From JBHGYD01 sp041920415 (GTDB taxonomy: Bacteria; Bacillota; Bacilli; Bacillales; Anoxybacillaceae): a stretch of DNA of 64,000 nt. Below are positions 43,285-51,613 of the stretch, piece by piece. The position numbers and the translations under genes were made by a program. The notes below the pieces were generated by a model. It did not search any database. It had not been told where the DNA came from and saw nothing but the letters and a program-made list of their open reading frames with translations. The stretch spans positions 48,142 through 112,141 of the forward strand of contig JBHGYD010000048.1 in NCBI GenBank assembly GCA_041920415.1, given 5' to 3'. Within the stretch, counting starts at the first letter, position 1; each line of letters opens with the position of its first letter.

Positions 43285-44936
43285 TGAGAAAAATTGTGAT
43301 TGTTGGCGGAGTAGCAGGGGGAGCTACTGCAGCGGCTCGTTTACGCCGGTTAAGCGAAAAAGATCACATTATTATGTTTGAAAGAGGCGAATATATTTCG
43401 TTTGCTAACTGCGGCTTGCCATATTATATCGGTGAAGTCATTACAGATCGAAAGAAACTATTAGTTCAAACGGTTGAAGGAATGGCAAAGCGTTTTAACA
43501 TTGATATCCGCAATTTAAGCGAGGTCACAGCGATTCATCGTGATCGAAAAACCGTTACGGTAAAAAATCTTCGTACAGGTGAGGAATACGAAGAAACATA
43601 CGATACGTTAATTTTGTCACCTGGCGCAAAGCCAATTGTACCGCCAATTCCAGGAATTCATGAAGCTAACGCGTTATTTACGCTTCGTAATATATCTGAT
43701 ACAGACAAAATAAAAGCGTATGTCGATCACGAAAAACCAAAAAACGCCGTCGTCATTGGTGGTGGATTTATCGGTGTCGAAATGGCAGAAAACTTAGCCA
43801 AACGCGGAGTAAACGTAACACTTGTGGAAATGGCGAATCAAGTGATGGCTCCGATTGATTATGAAATGGCGGCTATCGTTCATACACATATGCAAGAACA
43901 TGGCGTAAATCTGATTTTGGAAGATGGAGTGAAATCCTTTGAAAATAACGGTCGACGTATTATTTTAAATAGCGGTCGCGCGCTTGAAACCGATATGATT
44001 ATTTTGGCCATCGGTGTACAACCAGAAAATCAATTAGCGAAAGAAGCCGGGCTTGAACTTGGTGTTCGCGGCACTATTAAAGTCAATGAATATTTGCAAA
44101 CATCCGATCCGAACATTTACGCCATCGGTGACGCAATCGAAGTGAAAAACTACATTCACGGGTTTGAAACATTTGTCCCTCTTGCGTGGCCAGCTAACCG
44201 TCAAGGTCGTTTAGTAGCGGACCATATTCATGGACTCGATGTGAAATACAACGGCACACTAGGGACATCAATCGCGAAAATTTTCGAATTAACCGTTGCT
44301 GCAACAGGAAACAATGAAAAAACATTAAAACAACTTGGTATTCCATATGAAGTGGTCCATGTTCATCCGATGAGCCATGCAAGCTATTATCCAAATGCAA
44401 CACAAATGACATTGAAACTGATTTTTGATAAAGAAACAGGCAACATTTATGGCGCGCAAGCCGTTGGAAAAGACGGGGTCGATAAACGAATTGACGTAAT
44501 CGCAACAGCAATCAAAGGCGGATTAACGGTTCGTGATTTACCTGATTTAGAACTGGCGTATGCACCACCTTTTTCTTCTGCGAAAGATCCAGTGAATATG
44601 GCAGGTTATGTCGCTTCGAACATTCTCGATGGAATGGTGGAAACAGTACAATGGCATGAAATTGATGAAATCATCGCAAATGGAGGCACGCTCATTGACG
44701 TTCGTACACCAAAAGAATTCGAACGCGGAACAATTGATGGAGCTGTTAATATTCCACTTGATGAACTGCGCGAACGTCTAGCGGAACTTCCGAAAGACAA
44801 AACGATTTACGTAACATGTCAGGTAGGTTTGCACGGATATTTAGCGACACGAATTTTGCACGACAACGGTTTCCGCGCCAAAAATTTAGATGGTGGCTAT
44901 AAATTGTATTCTTCTGTATTTGGTCCAAAAAACTAA
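43284..44936 (+). CDS. CoA-disulfide reductase with C-terminal rhodanese domain
   Basis: A 550-residue flavoprotein of the CoADR-RHD class. Residues 1-450 are a pyridine nucleotide-disulfide oxidoreductase: IVIVGGVAGGATAAARLRRL (FAD), single active Cys43 in SFANCGLPYYIG, NAVVIGGGFIGVEMAENLAKR (NAD(P)H) near 155. Residues ~460-550 are a rhodanese domain with Cys in YVTCQVGLHGY. Such fusions reduce CoA persulfide and polysulfides. It is the middle gene of a three-rhodanese-domain operon with a CsoR/CstR-type operator, arguing for sulfide/persulfide detoxification. Confidence 0.92.
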   Translation: MRKIVIVGGVAGGATAAARLRRLSEKDHIIMFERGEYISFANCGLPYYIGEVITDRKKLLVQTVEGMAKRFNIDIRNLSEVTAIHRDRKTVTVKNLRTGEEYEETYDTLILSPGAKPIVPPIPGIHEANALFTLRNISDTDKIKAYVDHEKPKNAVVIGGGFIGVEMAENLAKRGVNVTLVEMANQVMAPIDYEMAAIVHTHMQEHGVNLILEDGVKSFENNGRRIILNSGRALETDMIILAIGVQPENQLAKEAGLELGVRGTIKVNEYLQTSDPNIYAIGDAIEVKNYIHGFETFVPLAWPANRQGRLVADHIHGLDVKYNGTLGTSIAKIFELTVAATGNNEKTLKQLGIPYEVVHVHPMSHASYYPNATQMTLKLIFDKETGNIYGAQAVGKDGVDKRIDVIATAIKGGLTVRDLPDLELAYAPPFSSAKDPVNMAGYVASNILDGMVETVQWHEIDEIIANGGTLIDVRTPKEFERGTIDGAVNIPLDELRERLAELPKDKTIYVTCQVGLHGYLATRILHDNGFRAKNLDGGYKLYSSVFGPKN

Positions 44937-44949
44937 GGAGGCGTTCATC

Positions 44950-45252
44950 ATGTTTAAAGATATACTGCCTGAAGAAGTAGAAAAAGTAGTAAAAGAACAA
45001 AATCGAACGATCGAAGTATTAGACGTACGTGAATATCAGGAAGTAGTGCAAGGAAAAATTCCTGGGGCGCGTCACATCCCGCTTGGCGAGATTTTGCAAC
45101 GCATCAATGAACTTGACAAAACGAAAGAGTATATTGTTGTTTGCCGTTCTGGAAATCGAAGCAGCCTTGCTTGCGAATGGCTAAGTGAACGCGGCTTTCA
45201 AGTGAAAAACATGACAGGTGGCATGATAAATTGGAAAGGTGAAGTCGAATAA
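44950..45252 (+). CDS. Single-domain rhodanese
   Basis: A 100-residue sulfurtransferase: VLDVREYQEVVQGKIPGARHIPL, active-site loop VVCRSGNRSS with Cys65, and MTGGMINWKG at the C-terminus. ATG 44950 has AAGGAGG nine bases upstream and lies 13 bases after the CoADR gene. It probably moves persulfide sulfur from the reductase or to an acceptor thiol. Confidence 0.92.
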   Translation: MFKDILPEEVEKVVKEQNRTIEVLDVREYQEVVQGKIPGARHIPLGEILQRINELDKTKEYIVVCRSGNRSSLACEWLSERGFQVKNMTGGMINWKGEVE

Positions 45253-45267
45253 AGAGCTGTTAAGACT

Positions 45268-45320
45268 AATGCCTGTCCCTCCCGATTCGGCCAAACTCGG
45301 GCAGCGACAGGCATTTCATC
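45268..45320 (+). terminator. Terminator of the rhodanese operon
   Basis: AATGCCTGTC and GACAGGCATT form a 10-bp stem with an inner CCGA/TCGG pairing, then TTCATCTT. Confidence 0.75.
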
Positions 45321-45361
45321 TTATTCGGTTCCCTAGTTCCCGTCATCCTCCCTCCATTTGT

Positions 45362-45844
45362 TTATTGCTTTTTTACTACCTCTTGCAGTACAGCTTCTGT
45401 TACGCTTTGCAAATCTTCCACACTAAGTTCAAATTGCACACCGATTTTGCCGCCGCTGACGACAATCTGCTCAAATTGAGAAGCACTAGCATCAATAAAA
45501 GTCGGATAAGATTTTATCATGCCGATCGGTGAACACCCTCCGCGAATATAGCCCGTCAACTTTTGTATATCTTTCACCGGCACTAGTGCGACATTTTTCT
45601 CCCCCGTTACTTTCGCGGCTTTTTTCAAATCCAGTTCCGCTTCCACGGGAACGACAAACACATAAATGTTCCCGCTGTTCCCCTGCGTTACTAACGTTTT
45701 ATACACCAATTGAGGATCTTTCCCAATTTTATGGGCAACAGAAATTCCGTCGATTTTTCCATCCTGATTGTCGTAGGTAATGACATTGTAATGAATCTTT
45801 TTCTTATCAAGAATACGCATCGCGTTTGTCTTTACTTGTGCCAT
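45362..45844 (-). CDS. ybaK: YbaK/EbsC family Cys-tRNA(Pro)/Cys-tRNA(Cys) deacylase
   Basis: A 160-residue trans-editing protein that hydrolyses Cys mischarged on tRNA(Pro). It shows NAMRILDKKKIHYNVITYD, VYKTLVTQGNSGNIYVFVVP with the catalytic Lys in the K-T-L-V stretch, and YIRGGCSPIGM near residue 105. ATG 45844 has GGAGGAG seven bases upstream. It is convergent to the rhodanese operon. Confidence 0.92.
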   Translation of the reverse strand: MAQVKTNAMRILDKKKIHYNVITYDNQDGKIDGISVAHKIGKDPQLVYKTLVTQGNSGNIYVFVVPVEAELDLKKAAKVTGEKNVALVPVKDIQKLTGYIRGGCSPIGMIKSYPTFIDASASQFEQIVVSGGKIGVQFELSVEDLQSVTEAVLQEVVKKQ

Positions 45845-45895
45845 TTTTTTCTCCTCCATGTTCGTTTTAGATAAACCTAGTGTTATGTTAATCAT

Positions 45896-46080
45896 ACTTC
45901 ATTCGGAGCCGTTATTTGAAAGTTTTGCTCCAACAGATTCGCATACACGTTGTTGGGGTGATTGCTGTTCGTAGTTGCCGTGTATTTATATGCCGTAATG
46001 ATTTGAGCCTCTCTTATTTTCACCATTCTCGTATAATTTTTGAGCTACCATCAATCTTGCGAGACTTCATTTAGCTCCCT
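45896..46080 (-). pseudogene. IS3-family transposase (OrfB) remnant
   Basis: On the minus strand, in two frames, the segments VSLARLMVAQKLYENG and YKYTATTNSNHPNN then VYANLLEQNFQITAPNEV match the HTH_21/start-of-integrase junction of IS3-family OrfB proteins (the conserved TTxSxH...PNLLxxxFxxxxPN). Both ends and the DDE core are missing. Confidence 0.7.
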
Positions 46081-46109
46081 CAACTACAAGAGACTGTACT
46101 TGCGTAAAA

Positions 46110-46146
46110 CAACCCTAAGACCGACAATTTCAATCTTAGGGTTATT
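46110..46146. terminator. Hairpin downstream of the IS3 remnant
   Basis: AACCCTAAGA and TCTTAGGGTT form a 10-bp stem around 15 bases; flanking T-run is weak. It may terminate or be a leftover IS end. Confidence 0.45.
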
Positions 46147-46286
46147 CATGCGATTTTTCAACTTTTCGTGACTTTACGTATTGAGGTTGTCAATTCCTCC
46201 TACAATCCACGCTAATTTTAGCCTAAGTTTTCATCATGCACTGAAAGAGAAAACAGTTGTTGAATATCCTGTATGACCTTTCATAC

Positions 46287-47255
46287 TCACGATACACCAT
46301 TTTGTTCGTTAGTTAATGCTGGAAAGTGCGGAACAACTTCTTCTCCTAATTCTTCAATTACTTCTTCAACAGGACGATGGCCATATTTTAAGTTGATAAT
46401 CACGTGATTGACACCCGCATTTTTAAGACTTTCAAGGAATTCAATGAGTATATTGCGTCCGACCCGGAACCCTAAATGAATAGGGACTGGCGGATGATTT
46501 GGGTCCTCCGTCAAATCTACATATAAGGATTGAGTGAACGGTTTAAACTGATCGGTATGAGAGCGCCAATTTTTAATGAGTTCCGCTTGGAATCTCAAGT
46601 TTCGAGGATAATACATCCAACCATCGCCGTTTTCAGCAATCCATTCGACGGACTGAGAACTATGACCGGTTACCAGTACCGGAATGTCCGACAGACGCGG
46701 TTTGGGCAAAAGGTCCCCGTTCGACATATGGACTCGTGGTGATTGAATAACCGGGAAGTTCTCTTTCCACACTTTTTTCATTACCGATACGGCTTCTTGA
46801 AACAAAACGCTACGCTGTTCAGGATCAACTGAGAAGGCAGGAAATTCGATAGGACGATCTCCAGTCGCCACCCCGAGAATCAAGCGTTCACCGGATAGTC
46901 TGTCGACGGAAGCAGCTGCTTTGGCAACATGCAAAGGATGACGCAAGGTGAGAATAATACTTGCGGTACCTAAAGCAATTTTTTCAGTGTGGGCGGCTAT
47001 ATATCCTAAATAGACCCAAGGATCATAAATTTGGCCTACATCCCCAAAATAAGGATCGTGTAACGGAACATCCCTGACGAACAATGCGGCAAAATTGAGC
47101 TCTTCTGCCCTTTTTGCCAATTTAATTTGCTTTTCAATGTCCATCTTTGGAATGCTGCCCTCGTATGATTCTATAGGAAAGAACAACCCAAGAGTAAGAT
47201 GATTTTCTTTAAACATGCGTGAATATCCTCTATGCTTATCAAAACGGTTCATCAT
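46287..47255 (-). CDS. Luciferase-like (LLM) flavin-dependent oxidoreductase
   Basis: A 322-residue bacterial-luciferase-fold monooxygenase or F420/FMN oxidoreductase: NHLTLGLFFPIESYEG, IALGTASIILTLRHPLHVAKAAASVDRLSGERLILGVATGD (quoted by landmarks at residues ~95-135) and VPVLVTGHSSQSVEWIAENGDGW near 195. Substrate unknown; related enzymes desulfonate or oxidise small organics. ATG 47255 has GGAGG upstream. An ArsR gene lies 228 bases upstream on the same strand. A diverged copy of its own 5' end lies at 47293-47375. Confidence 0.88.
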   Translation of the reverse strand: MMNRFDKHRGYSRMFKENHLTLGLFFPIESYEGSIPKMDIEKQIKLAKRAEELNFAALFVRDVPLHDPYFGDVGQIYDPWVYLGYIAAHTEKIALGTASIILTLRHPLHVAKAAASVDRLSGERLILGVATGDRPIEFPAFSVDPEQRSVLFQEAVSVMKKVWKENFPVIQSPRVHMSNGDLLPKPRLSDIPVLVTGHSSQSVEWIAENGDGWMYYPRNLRFQAELIKNWRSHTDQFKPFTQSLYVDLTEDPNHPPVPIHLGFRVGRNILIEFLESLKNAGVNHVIINLKYGHRPVEEVIEELGEEVVPHFPALTNEQNGVS

Positions 47256-47292
47256 CGTTCCTCCATATCTACATTTTTTCTAGTTTAGTTCC

Positions 47293-47375
47293 TGCATGAT
47301 TCCAAAGGAAAGAATAACCCGAGAGTCAGATGGTTTTCTTTGTATGTTTACCAAAACGGTTCATCGTCCTTTTAA
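47293..47375 (-). pseudogene. Duplicated 5' fragment of the LLM oxidoreductase gene
   Basis: The stretch matches 47170-47262 in landmark words: ATGATTC, (T/A)(T/A)AGGAAAGAA(C/T)AACCC, AGATG(A/G)TTTTCTTT and CAAAACGGTTCATC in the same order with small deletions. It is a decayed partial copy immediately upstream of the intact gene. Confidence 0.7.
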
Positions 47376-47483
47376 TCTATATTTATAAATATCTAGAATT
47401 ATCGATATAATAATATAAAAATAAGAGAGATTCAAGACCAAAATTGTAAGGATGCTTACTAAACGGTAAGCGAGGATTTTGAT

Positions 47484-47786
47484 CTATAAATCCCTAGATA
47501 ACAATTCAATGATTTTTTTGATGTTCTCCTCATCCCTTTTATAATAAGTCCATTGCCCAATTCGTTTTGCTTTGATCAATCCGGCATTTTGCAATATGGA
47601 TAGGTAAAGGGACACGGTGGATTGTGACAATCCAACTTTTTTATGAATATCGCTCACACAAACCCCGTCTTCGTGTATATCCCCGTTTTGCGGTTTTGGA
47701 AAGTGGACTTCAGGATTTTTTAACCACTGTACGATCTGCAGCCTCGTTTCATTGGACAAGGCTTTAAATACTTCCAAAAGTTCCAT
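47484..47786 (-). CDS. ArsR-family winged-helix regulator
   Basis: A 100-residue ArsR/SmtB-type regulator: ALSNETRLQIVQWLKNPE, KKVGLSQSTVSLYLSILQNA (recognition helix), GLIKAKRIGQWTYYKRDE (wing). One Cys (GVCVSDIH) sits in the helix before the recognition helix; no obvious metal site pair is seen. ATG 47786 has GGAGG five bases upstream. Likely controls the downstream LLM oxidoreductase. Confidence 0.85.
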   Translation of the reverse strand: MELLEVFKALSNETRLQIVQWLKNPEVHFPKPQNGDIHEDGVCVSDIHKKVGLSQSTVSLYLSILQNAGLIKAKRIGQWTYYKRDEENIKKIIELLSRDL

Positions 47787-47970
47787 CGCTACCTCCAAGT
47801 TCATCAAATTCAATCGTATTTTTATATTACATGATTTAAGTTTTTTCAGGAACCCCTTGTTAGTATTATGTCAAAAAAAGCACAGAAATTGCGAAAATAT
47901 CCCTATGATCAACCTGATTATTTAACAAAACCCCCGCTTGTTAACCCATTGTGGCAGATCTGCTTGTCTT

Positions 47971-48363
47971 TTACAACGCTCTCTTAGCACCGATAAAATT
48001 TTTATTCCAATATGAGTTTAACTCTGTGACGGTTACTTTTTTTCCTTGGCGATACGTATGAAGCATTTGATTATTTCCTATATAGATTCCAACATGCCCG
48101 ATTTTAGCAATTCCAATTCTTTTCTTTCTTTTTTCTGTCGTAAAAAACAATAAGTCACCTTTTTGAATCCGATGTAAAGGAACAGAAGTACCTACTAAAA
48201 ATTGTTGCCGGGAGTTTCTCGGAAGAGGAATGCCATTCACACTAAAAACGTACTGTGTAAACGAACTACAATCAAACATATCTGTACGATAGGATGGAGC
48301 ATTAAATACATAAGGAGTTTCTAGATACTGCATACCAGTCAAAATAATTCGATCTGCCAACAT
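47971..48363 (-). CDS. NlpC/P60-family cysteine peptidase
   Basis: A 130-residue stand-alone NlpC/P60 domain. Catalytic Cys is in DMFDCSSFTQYVF near residue 31, His in AKIGHVGIYIGNNQMLH near 87, third residue His in LHTY. There is no signal peptide or cell-wall binding domain. Enzymes of this form cleave gamma-D-Glu-diamino acid bonds or other amides; being cytoplasmic it may recycle muropeptides. ATG 48363 follows AAAGGGAG. Confidence 0.85.
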   Translation of the reverse strand: MLADRIILTGMQYLETPYVFNAPSYRTDMFDCSSFTQYVFSVNGIPLPRNSRQQFLVGTSVPLHRIQKGDLLFFTTEKRKKRIGIAKIGHVGIYIGNNQMLHTYRQGKKVTVTELNSYWNKNFIGAKRAL

Positions 48364-48682
48364 ATGAATCTCCCTTTTTAAACAGCTGTTATAATCCATA
48401 AAATTCCAAATTCCTGTTATTTGATTGGACAAGTGTTTGATAAAAAACACCTATTTTTAACAATATCGAAGAATAGGAATCGATAAAAAGGAGATATCAT
48501 TGTTTTATGTACTATACAATGGTTTGTTTAGGTGCATGTGCCACCAAACGAATCGTATACTCGATCGGTGATAGATACTAGGTCAAGCAATTGGATAGAA
48601 AAAGAACCCGTATCATTGTATAATGAGCAATGATACAGGTTCTAAAGATCAAGAACAGATGTATTTTTTAATGAAAGAAAAC
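48364..48682. other. Intergenic between NlpC/P60 and alcohol dehydrogenase genes
   Basis: Apart from the alcohol dehydrogenase terminator at 48598-48643 nothing is recognised. AAAAAGGAGATATC at 48486 looks like a ribosome binding site but no open frame follows. Confidence 0.5.
48598..48643 (-). terminator. Terminator after the alcohol dehydrogenase
   Basis: On the minus strand AGAACCTGTATCATTG pairs with CAATGATACGGGTTCT, followed by TTTTCTATCC. Confidence 0.88.
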
Positions 48683-49723
48683 TTAGTCGTTGGAAATAAT
48701 GACTTTTAATGCTCTTTCTTTTGCTGCGTTGCCAAATACCTCATAAGCTTTCATAATATCTGAAAAGGCAAAGCGGTGAGTAATTAATTGTTCCGGCTGC
48801 AATTTTTTTGCCTGAACAGTTTTTAATAACATTGGTGTAGAAGTCGTATTGACAAGACCGGTTGTCAATGTAATGTTACGTATCCATAATTTTTCAATAT
48901 GAAACTCCACACTTTTTCCATGAACACCTATGTTGGCTATATAACCACCTGGTTTTACAATTTCTTGGCAAATGTCAAATGTTGGTCGAATTCCGACGGC
49001 TTCCATCGCGACGTCTACACCTTTTCCGTCGGTTAATTCCATAATTTTTTCAATCGCCTTACCGTCGGAACTGTTGACCACTTGAGTTGCGCCAAATTTT
49101 TTCGCCACTTCTAAACGGTTATCGTCTAAATCAACCATAATGATCTCTGCAGGTGAATAAAATTGAGCAGTTAATAAAGCTGCCATGCCCACAGGGCCAG
49201 CACCTATAATGGCAACTGTTTCTCCTGGCTGAACCTTTCCGTTTAACACACCAATTTCAAAGCCTGTTGGAAGAATATCACTAAGCATAACAAGAGCCTC
49301 TTCATCTACACCTTCCGGGATCGGGTAAAGGCTTGTGTCTGCGTATGGGATTCTTACATACTCCGCTTGGGTTCCGTCAATTAAGTGCCCTAAGATCCAA
49401 CCTCCATCTTCACAATGAGCATACAGACCTTTCTTACAATTTTCGCATTTTCCACAGGAAGTAATACAAGAAATCAGCACTCTGTCACCTTTTTTGAAAT
49501 TTTTTACAGCTGAACCAACTTCTTCAACAATCCCTACACCTTCATGTCCTAAAATTCGACCTTCTTCTACAGCAGGAACATCTCCTTTAAGAATATGCAA
49601 ATCCGTTCCGCAAATCGTTGTTTTTGTAACCTTAACGATTACGTCGGTCTCCTTTTCAATTTTCGGTTTTGGTTTTTCCATTACTTCTTTTTTTCCTGGT
49701 CCTAGATATGTAAGTGCTTTCAT
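48683..49723 (-). CDS. Zinc-dependent alcohol dehydrogenase
   Basis: A 346-residue medium-chain dehydrogenase. Catalytic zinc ligands Cys38 (TICGTDLHILKG), His60/Glu61 (GHEGVGIVEEVG); structural zinc Cys90, 93, 96, 104 (CGKCENCKKGLYAHC); NAD(P) loop AIIGAGPVGMAALLTA near 170. It interconverts alcohols and aldehydes or ketones. ATG 49723 has AAGGAGG upstream. It stands alone, 2.3 kb from the A-T-R synthetase operon on the same strand, so a link to aldehyde products is speculative. Confidence 0.92.
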   Translation of the reverse strand: MKALTYLGPGKKEVMEKPKPKIEKETDVIVKVTKTTICGTDLHILKGDVPAVEEGRILGHEGVGIVEEVGSAVKNFKKGDRVLISCITSCGKCENCKKGLYAHCEDGGWILGHLIDGTQAEYVRIPYADTSLYPIPEGVDEEALVMLSDILPTGFEIGVLNGKVQPGETVAIIGAGPVGMAALLTAQFYSPAEIIMVDLDDNRLEVAKKFGATQVVNSSDGKAIEKIMELTDGKGVDVAMEAVGIRPTFDICQEIVKPGGYIANIGVHGKSVEFHIEKLWIRNITLTTGLVNTTSTPMLLKTVQAKKLQPEQLITHRFAFSDIMKAYEVFGNAAKERALKVIISND

Positions 49724-49939
49724 TTTTGGTTCCTCCTTGAAAAAGATTTTGGTCCTTCCAACCTCTATTTTACCTCATTTTTCAACATACTATAAGTATT
49801 TTTTTTAAAATTTTCACTAATTTTTCTTTCTATATACTTTCTTTACCTTTTTCGCTAAGAAGAGCAAAATCGTTCCGATACCGCGATACGCATTCATTTT
49901 TTCTGGTTGACCTTTTTATTTAGGATTTATCCTAATAGA

Positions 49940-49971
49940 AGAAAATAAGTCTTATCGATTTTTCGATAAGA
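49940..49971 (-). terminator. Terminator after the AmiS/UreI gene
   Basis: On the minus strand GTCTTATCG-AAAAAT-CGATAAGAC is followed by TTATTTTC. Confidence 0.75.
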
Positions 49972-50010
49972 CCTATTGATAGAGTGCCAGGCACCATACA
50001 GACCAATAAT

Positions 50011-50643
50011 TTAGGAATTTACCTGTACATTCATGTTTTTTCCTCTGCTATTTAATGAAACTTTTAATCTAATAGCAGAAATACAGAAATAAACAATAGA
50101 TAATACCAATACATAGAGCCATACATGTGAAACGAAATCTGTTTTCCACACACCTGTTAGAGATAAGAGTGCTGGAATGGTAAGAGTGACCCATGATTGC
50201 ACAAAGGCTACTTTTCCAATATAGGCATCAATTTTCTTATTAAGAGACATGGATAAAAAGAATAAGAACCATAAATAAGCCCACATTACCCATATTAAAG
50301 CATTGATTATGTCATGAAAATGTACGACAGATACAGCTGCATATACGATCGCTATGATGGACACCCAGAGAGAGTACCATCCCAATCCGTTGCCTTCAAG
50401 ACCTTTTAGCGTAGTAACACCTACATATAAATAGGTAAAGCCAAATAAAAAGATACAAGCCAGATTAAAAATGGTCCAATGGTTTTGATCAGAAACAGCA
50501 ATTAAATAAAATGGCGCAATGACTTGAAAAGCCCCTACAAACAAATTGAAGACTCCAACGCTTTTTTCATTCGCTTTTCCAAATAACATTAAACTGTTTA
50601 AAAATAATGTAGCTCCTGAAAGAAATAAACCGACATCACCCAT
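50011..50643 (-). CDS. AmiS/UreI-family amide/urea channel
   Basis: A 210-residue protein with about six membrane segments. GLFLSGATLFLNSLMLFGKA at the N-terminus, YVGVTTLKGLEGNGLGWYSLW near 75 and WVMWAYLWFLFFL near 120 are AmiS/UreI signatures. These proton-gated or passive channels import urea or short amides. No amidase or urease gene is adjacent. ATG 50643 lacks a nearby ribosome binding site: AAGGAGG lies about 45 bases upstream, serving instead a tiny GTG AGA AAC TAG frame, so translation may involve a leader. Confidence 0.85.
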   Translation of the reverse strand: MGDVGLFLSGATLFLNSLMLFGKANEKSVGVFNLFVGAFQVIAPFYLIAVSDQNHWTIFNLACIFLFGFTYLYVGVTTLKGLEGNGLGWYSLWVSIIAIVYAAVSVVHFHDIINALIWVMWAYLWFLFFLSMSLNKKIDAYIGKVAFVQSWVTLTIPALLSLTGVWKTDFVSHVWLYVLVLSIVYFCISAIRLKVSLNSRGKNMNVQVNS

Positions 50644-50992
50644 ATAAATTGCCGTGAAAAACTCATCTAGTTTCTCACAGCCATATCCTCCTTACTTTTT
50701 ATTTTTTTGAAAAAGAAAAAGCAGTTCCTTTCCACGACCACTATACCAACCTAAAGAACAAATGTAAATATAGTATTGAAAAAATGTAAAAAACGTTTTT
50801 TTCCATTTCTCAAAAAAGACATAAAAAACAACGAAATTAGCTGAATAGTATTTTTTACACATGAGGGGATATTTTTATCGCTAAGAAAGGACAAACATTT
50901 AACTCATATTTGCTTTCAAGAAAAGTTTAACGACTTTTTCCCGATTGAATATCGGGAAAAAGTCGCAGCTTAATATACTCTTTTTTCACTGT
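50644..50992. other. Intergenic between AmiS and phosphopantetheinyl transferase
   Basis: Contains the remote AAGGAGG and 3-codon leader frame near 50690-50670 (minus), and a hairpin CGACTTTTTCCCGAT/ATCGGGAAAAAGTCG at 50931-50965. The hairpin lies just after the phosphopantetheinyl transferase stop codon and is its probable terminator, although the following T-run is weak. Confidence 0.5.
50931..50965. terminator. Hairpin closing the chemoreceptor-synthetase-transferase operon
   Basis: A 15-bp perfect stem with a 5-base loop, 28 bases downstream of the transferase stop codon on the minus strand. Confidence 0.6.
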
Positions 50993-51580
50993 CTACTTGA
51001 CAAGGTTATGTGCCCCCTCTGTTATATACCCGTCTACATATACATTCATCTTGTAAATCTTTTCCGCGCATACACTAATAACAGCATTCTTAAATTTAAA
51101 AGACTTTATAAAATCCTTATCAAAAGAATTCCACTTATTCATATCTTCATCAATTCCCACGCCTAGATACTTTACATAAGCCTCTTTCCTTGTCCATATT
51201 TCAGAGAATCTCACCCCCTGTTTAATACGTTCTTTTTCCTCATCATGTAAAATCCAACCATACACCTCTTCTTGATAATCTATACCTAACGACTCAATAT
51301 CCACACCAACAGACCCTTCTCTACTAACCGCCAATACCCAATAATCTTCATTATGAGACCAATTTACAAATCGTTCATCATTTACTAAAAAAGGTTTTCC
51401 TCTTTCATCTCTCCAAATTTCCACTTCTCCTAAAACAGACTTTACTAAAAGTAAAGAAAGTATGGATTCTCTACCATTTCCATACTTCTTTATATACATC
51501 TGTTCTTTATCAGTGATTATGCTCTCATTTATTTCTTTTTTGTAAAACTTCCAGTCTTGAAATATATATACATCCACCAT
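50993..51580 (-). CDS. 4'-Phosphopantetheinyl transferase (Sfp type, compact)
   Basis: A 195-residue Sfp/AcpT-superfamily enzyme that arms carrier proteins with the CoA arm. Motifs: WSHNEDYWVLAVSREGSVGVDIE (Asp and Glu magnesium ligands) near residue 75-95 and FSEIWTRKEAYVKYLGVGI (W-x-x-K-E-A) near 127. It is shorter than Sfp (~224). ATG 51580 has GGAGG eight bases upstream. It lies 33 bases after the A-T-R synthetase and is its obvious partner. Confidence 0.9.
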   Translation of the reverse strand: MVDVYIFQDWKFYKKEINESIITDKEQMYIKKYGNGRESILSLLLVKSVLGEVEIWRDERGKPFLVNDERFVNWSHNEDYWVLAVSREGSVGVDIESLGIDYQEEVYGWILHDEEKERIKQGVRFSEIWTRKEAYVKYLGVGIDEDMNKWNSFDKDFIKSFKFKNAVISVCAEKIYKMNVYVDGYITEGAHNLVK

Positions 51581-51613
51581 CCCACACACCTCCATAAAAA
51601 AGAAGTATCAGCA

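Noticed and set aside
44194..44511. Minus-strand frame in the CoA-disulfide reductase gene
   Set aside because: Antisense to FAD-domain coding sequence with no start signals.
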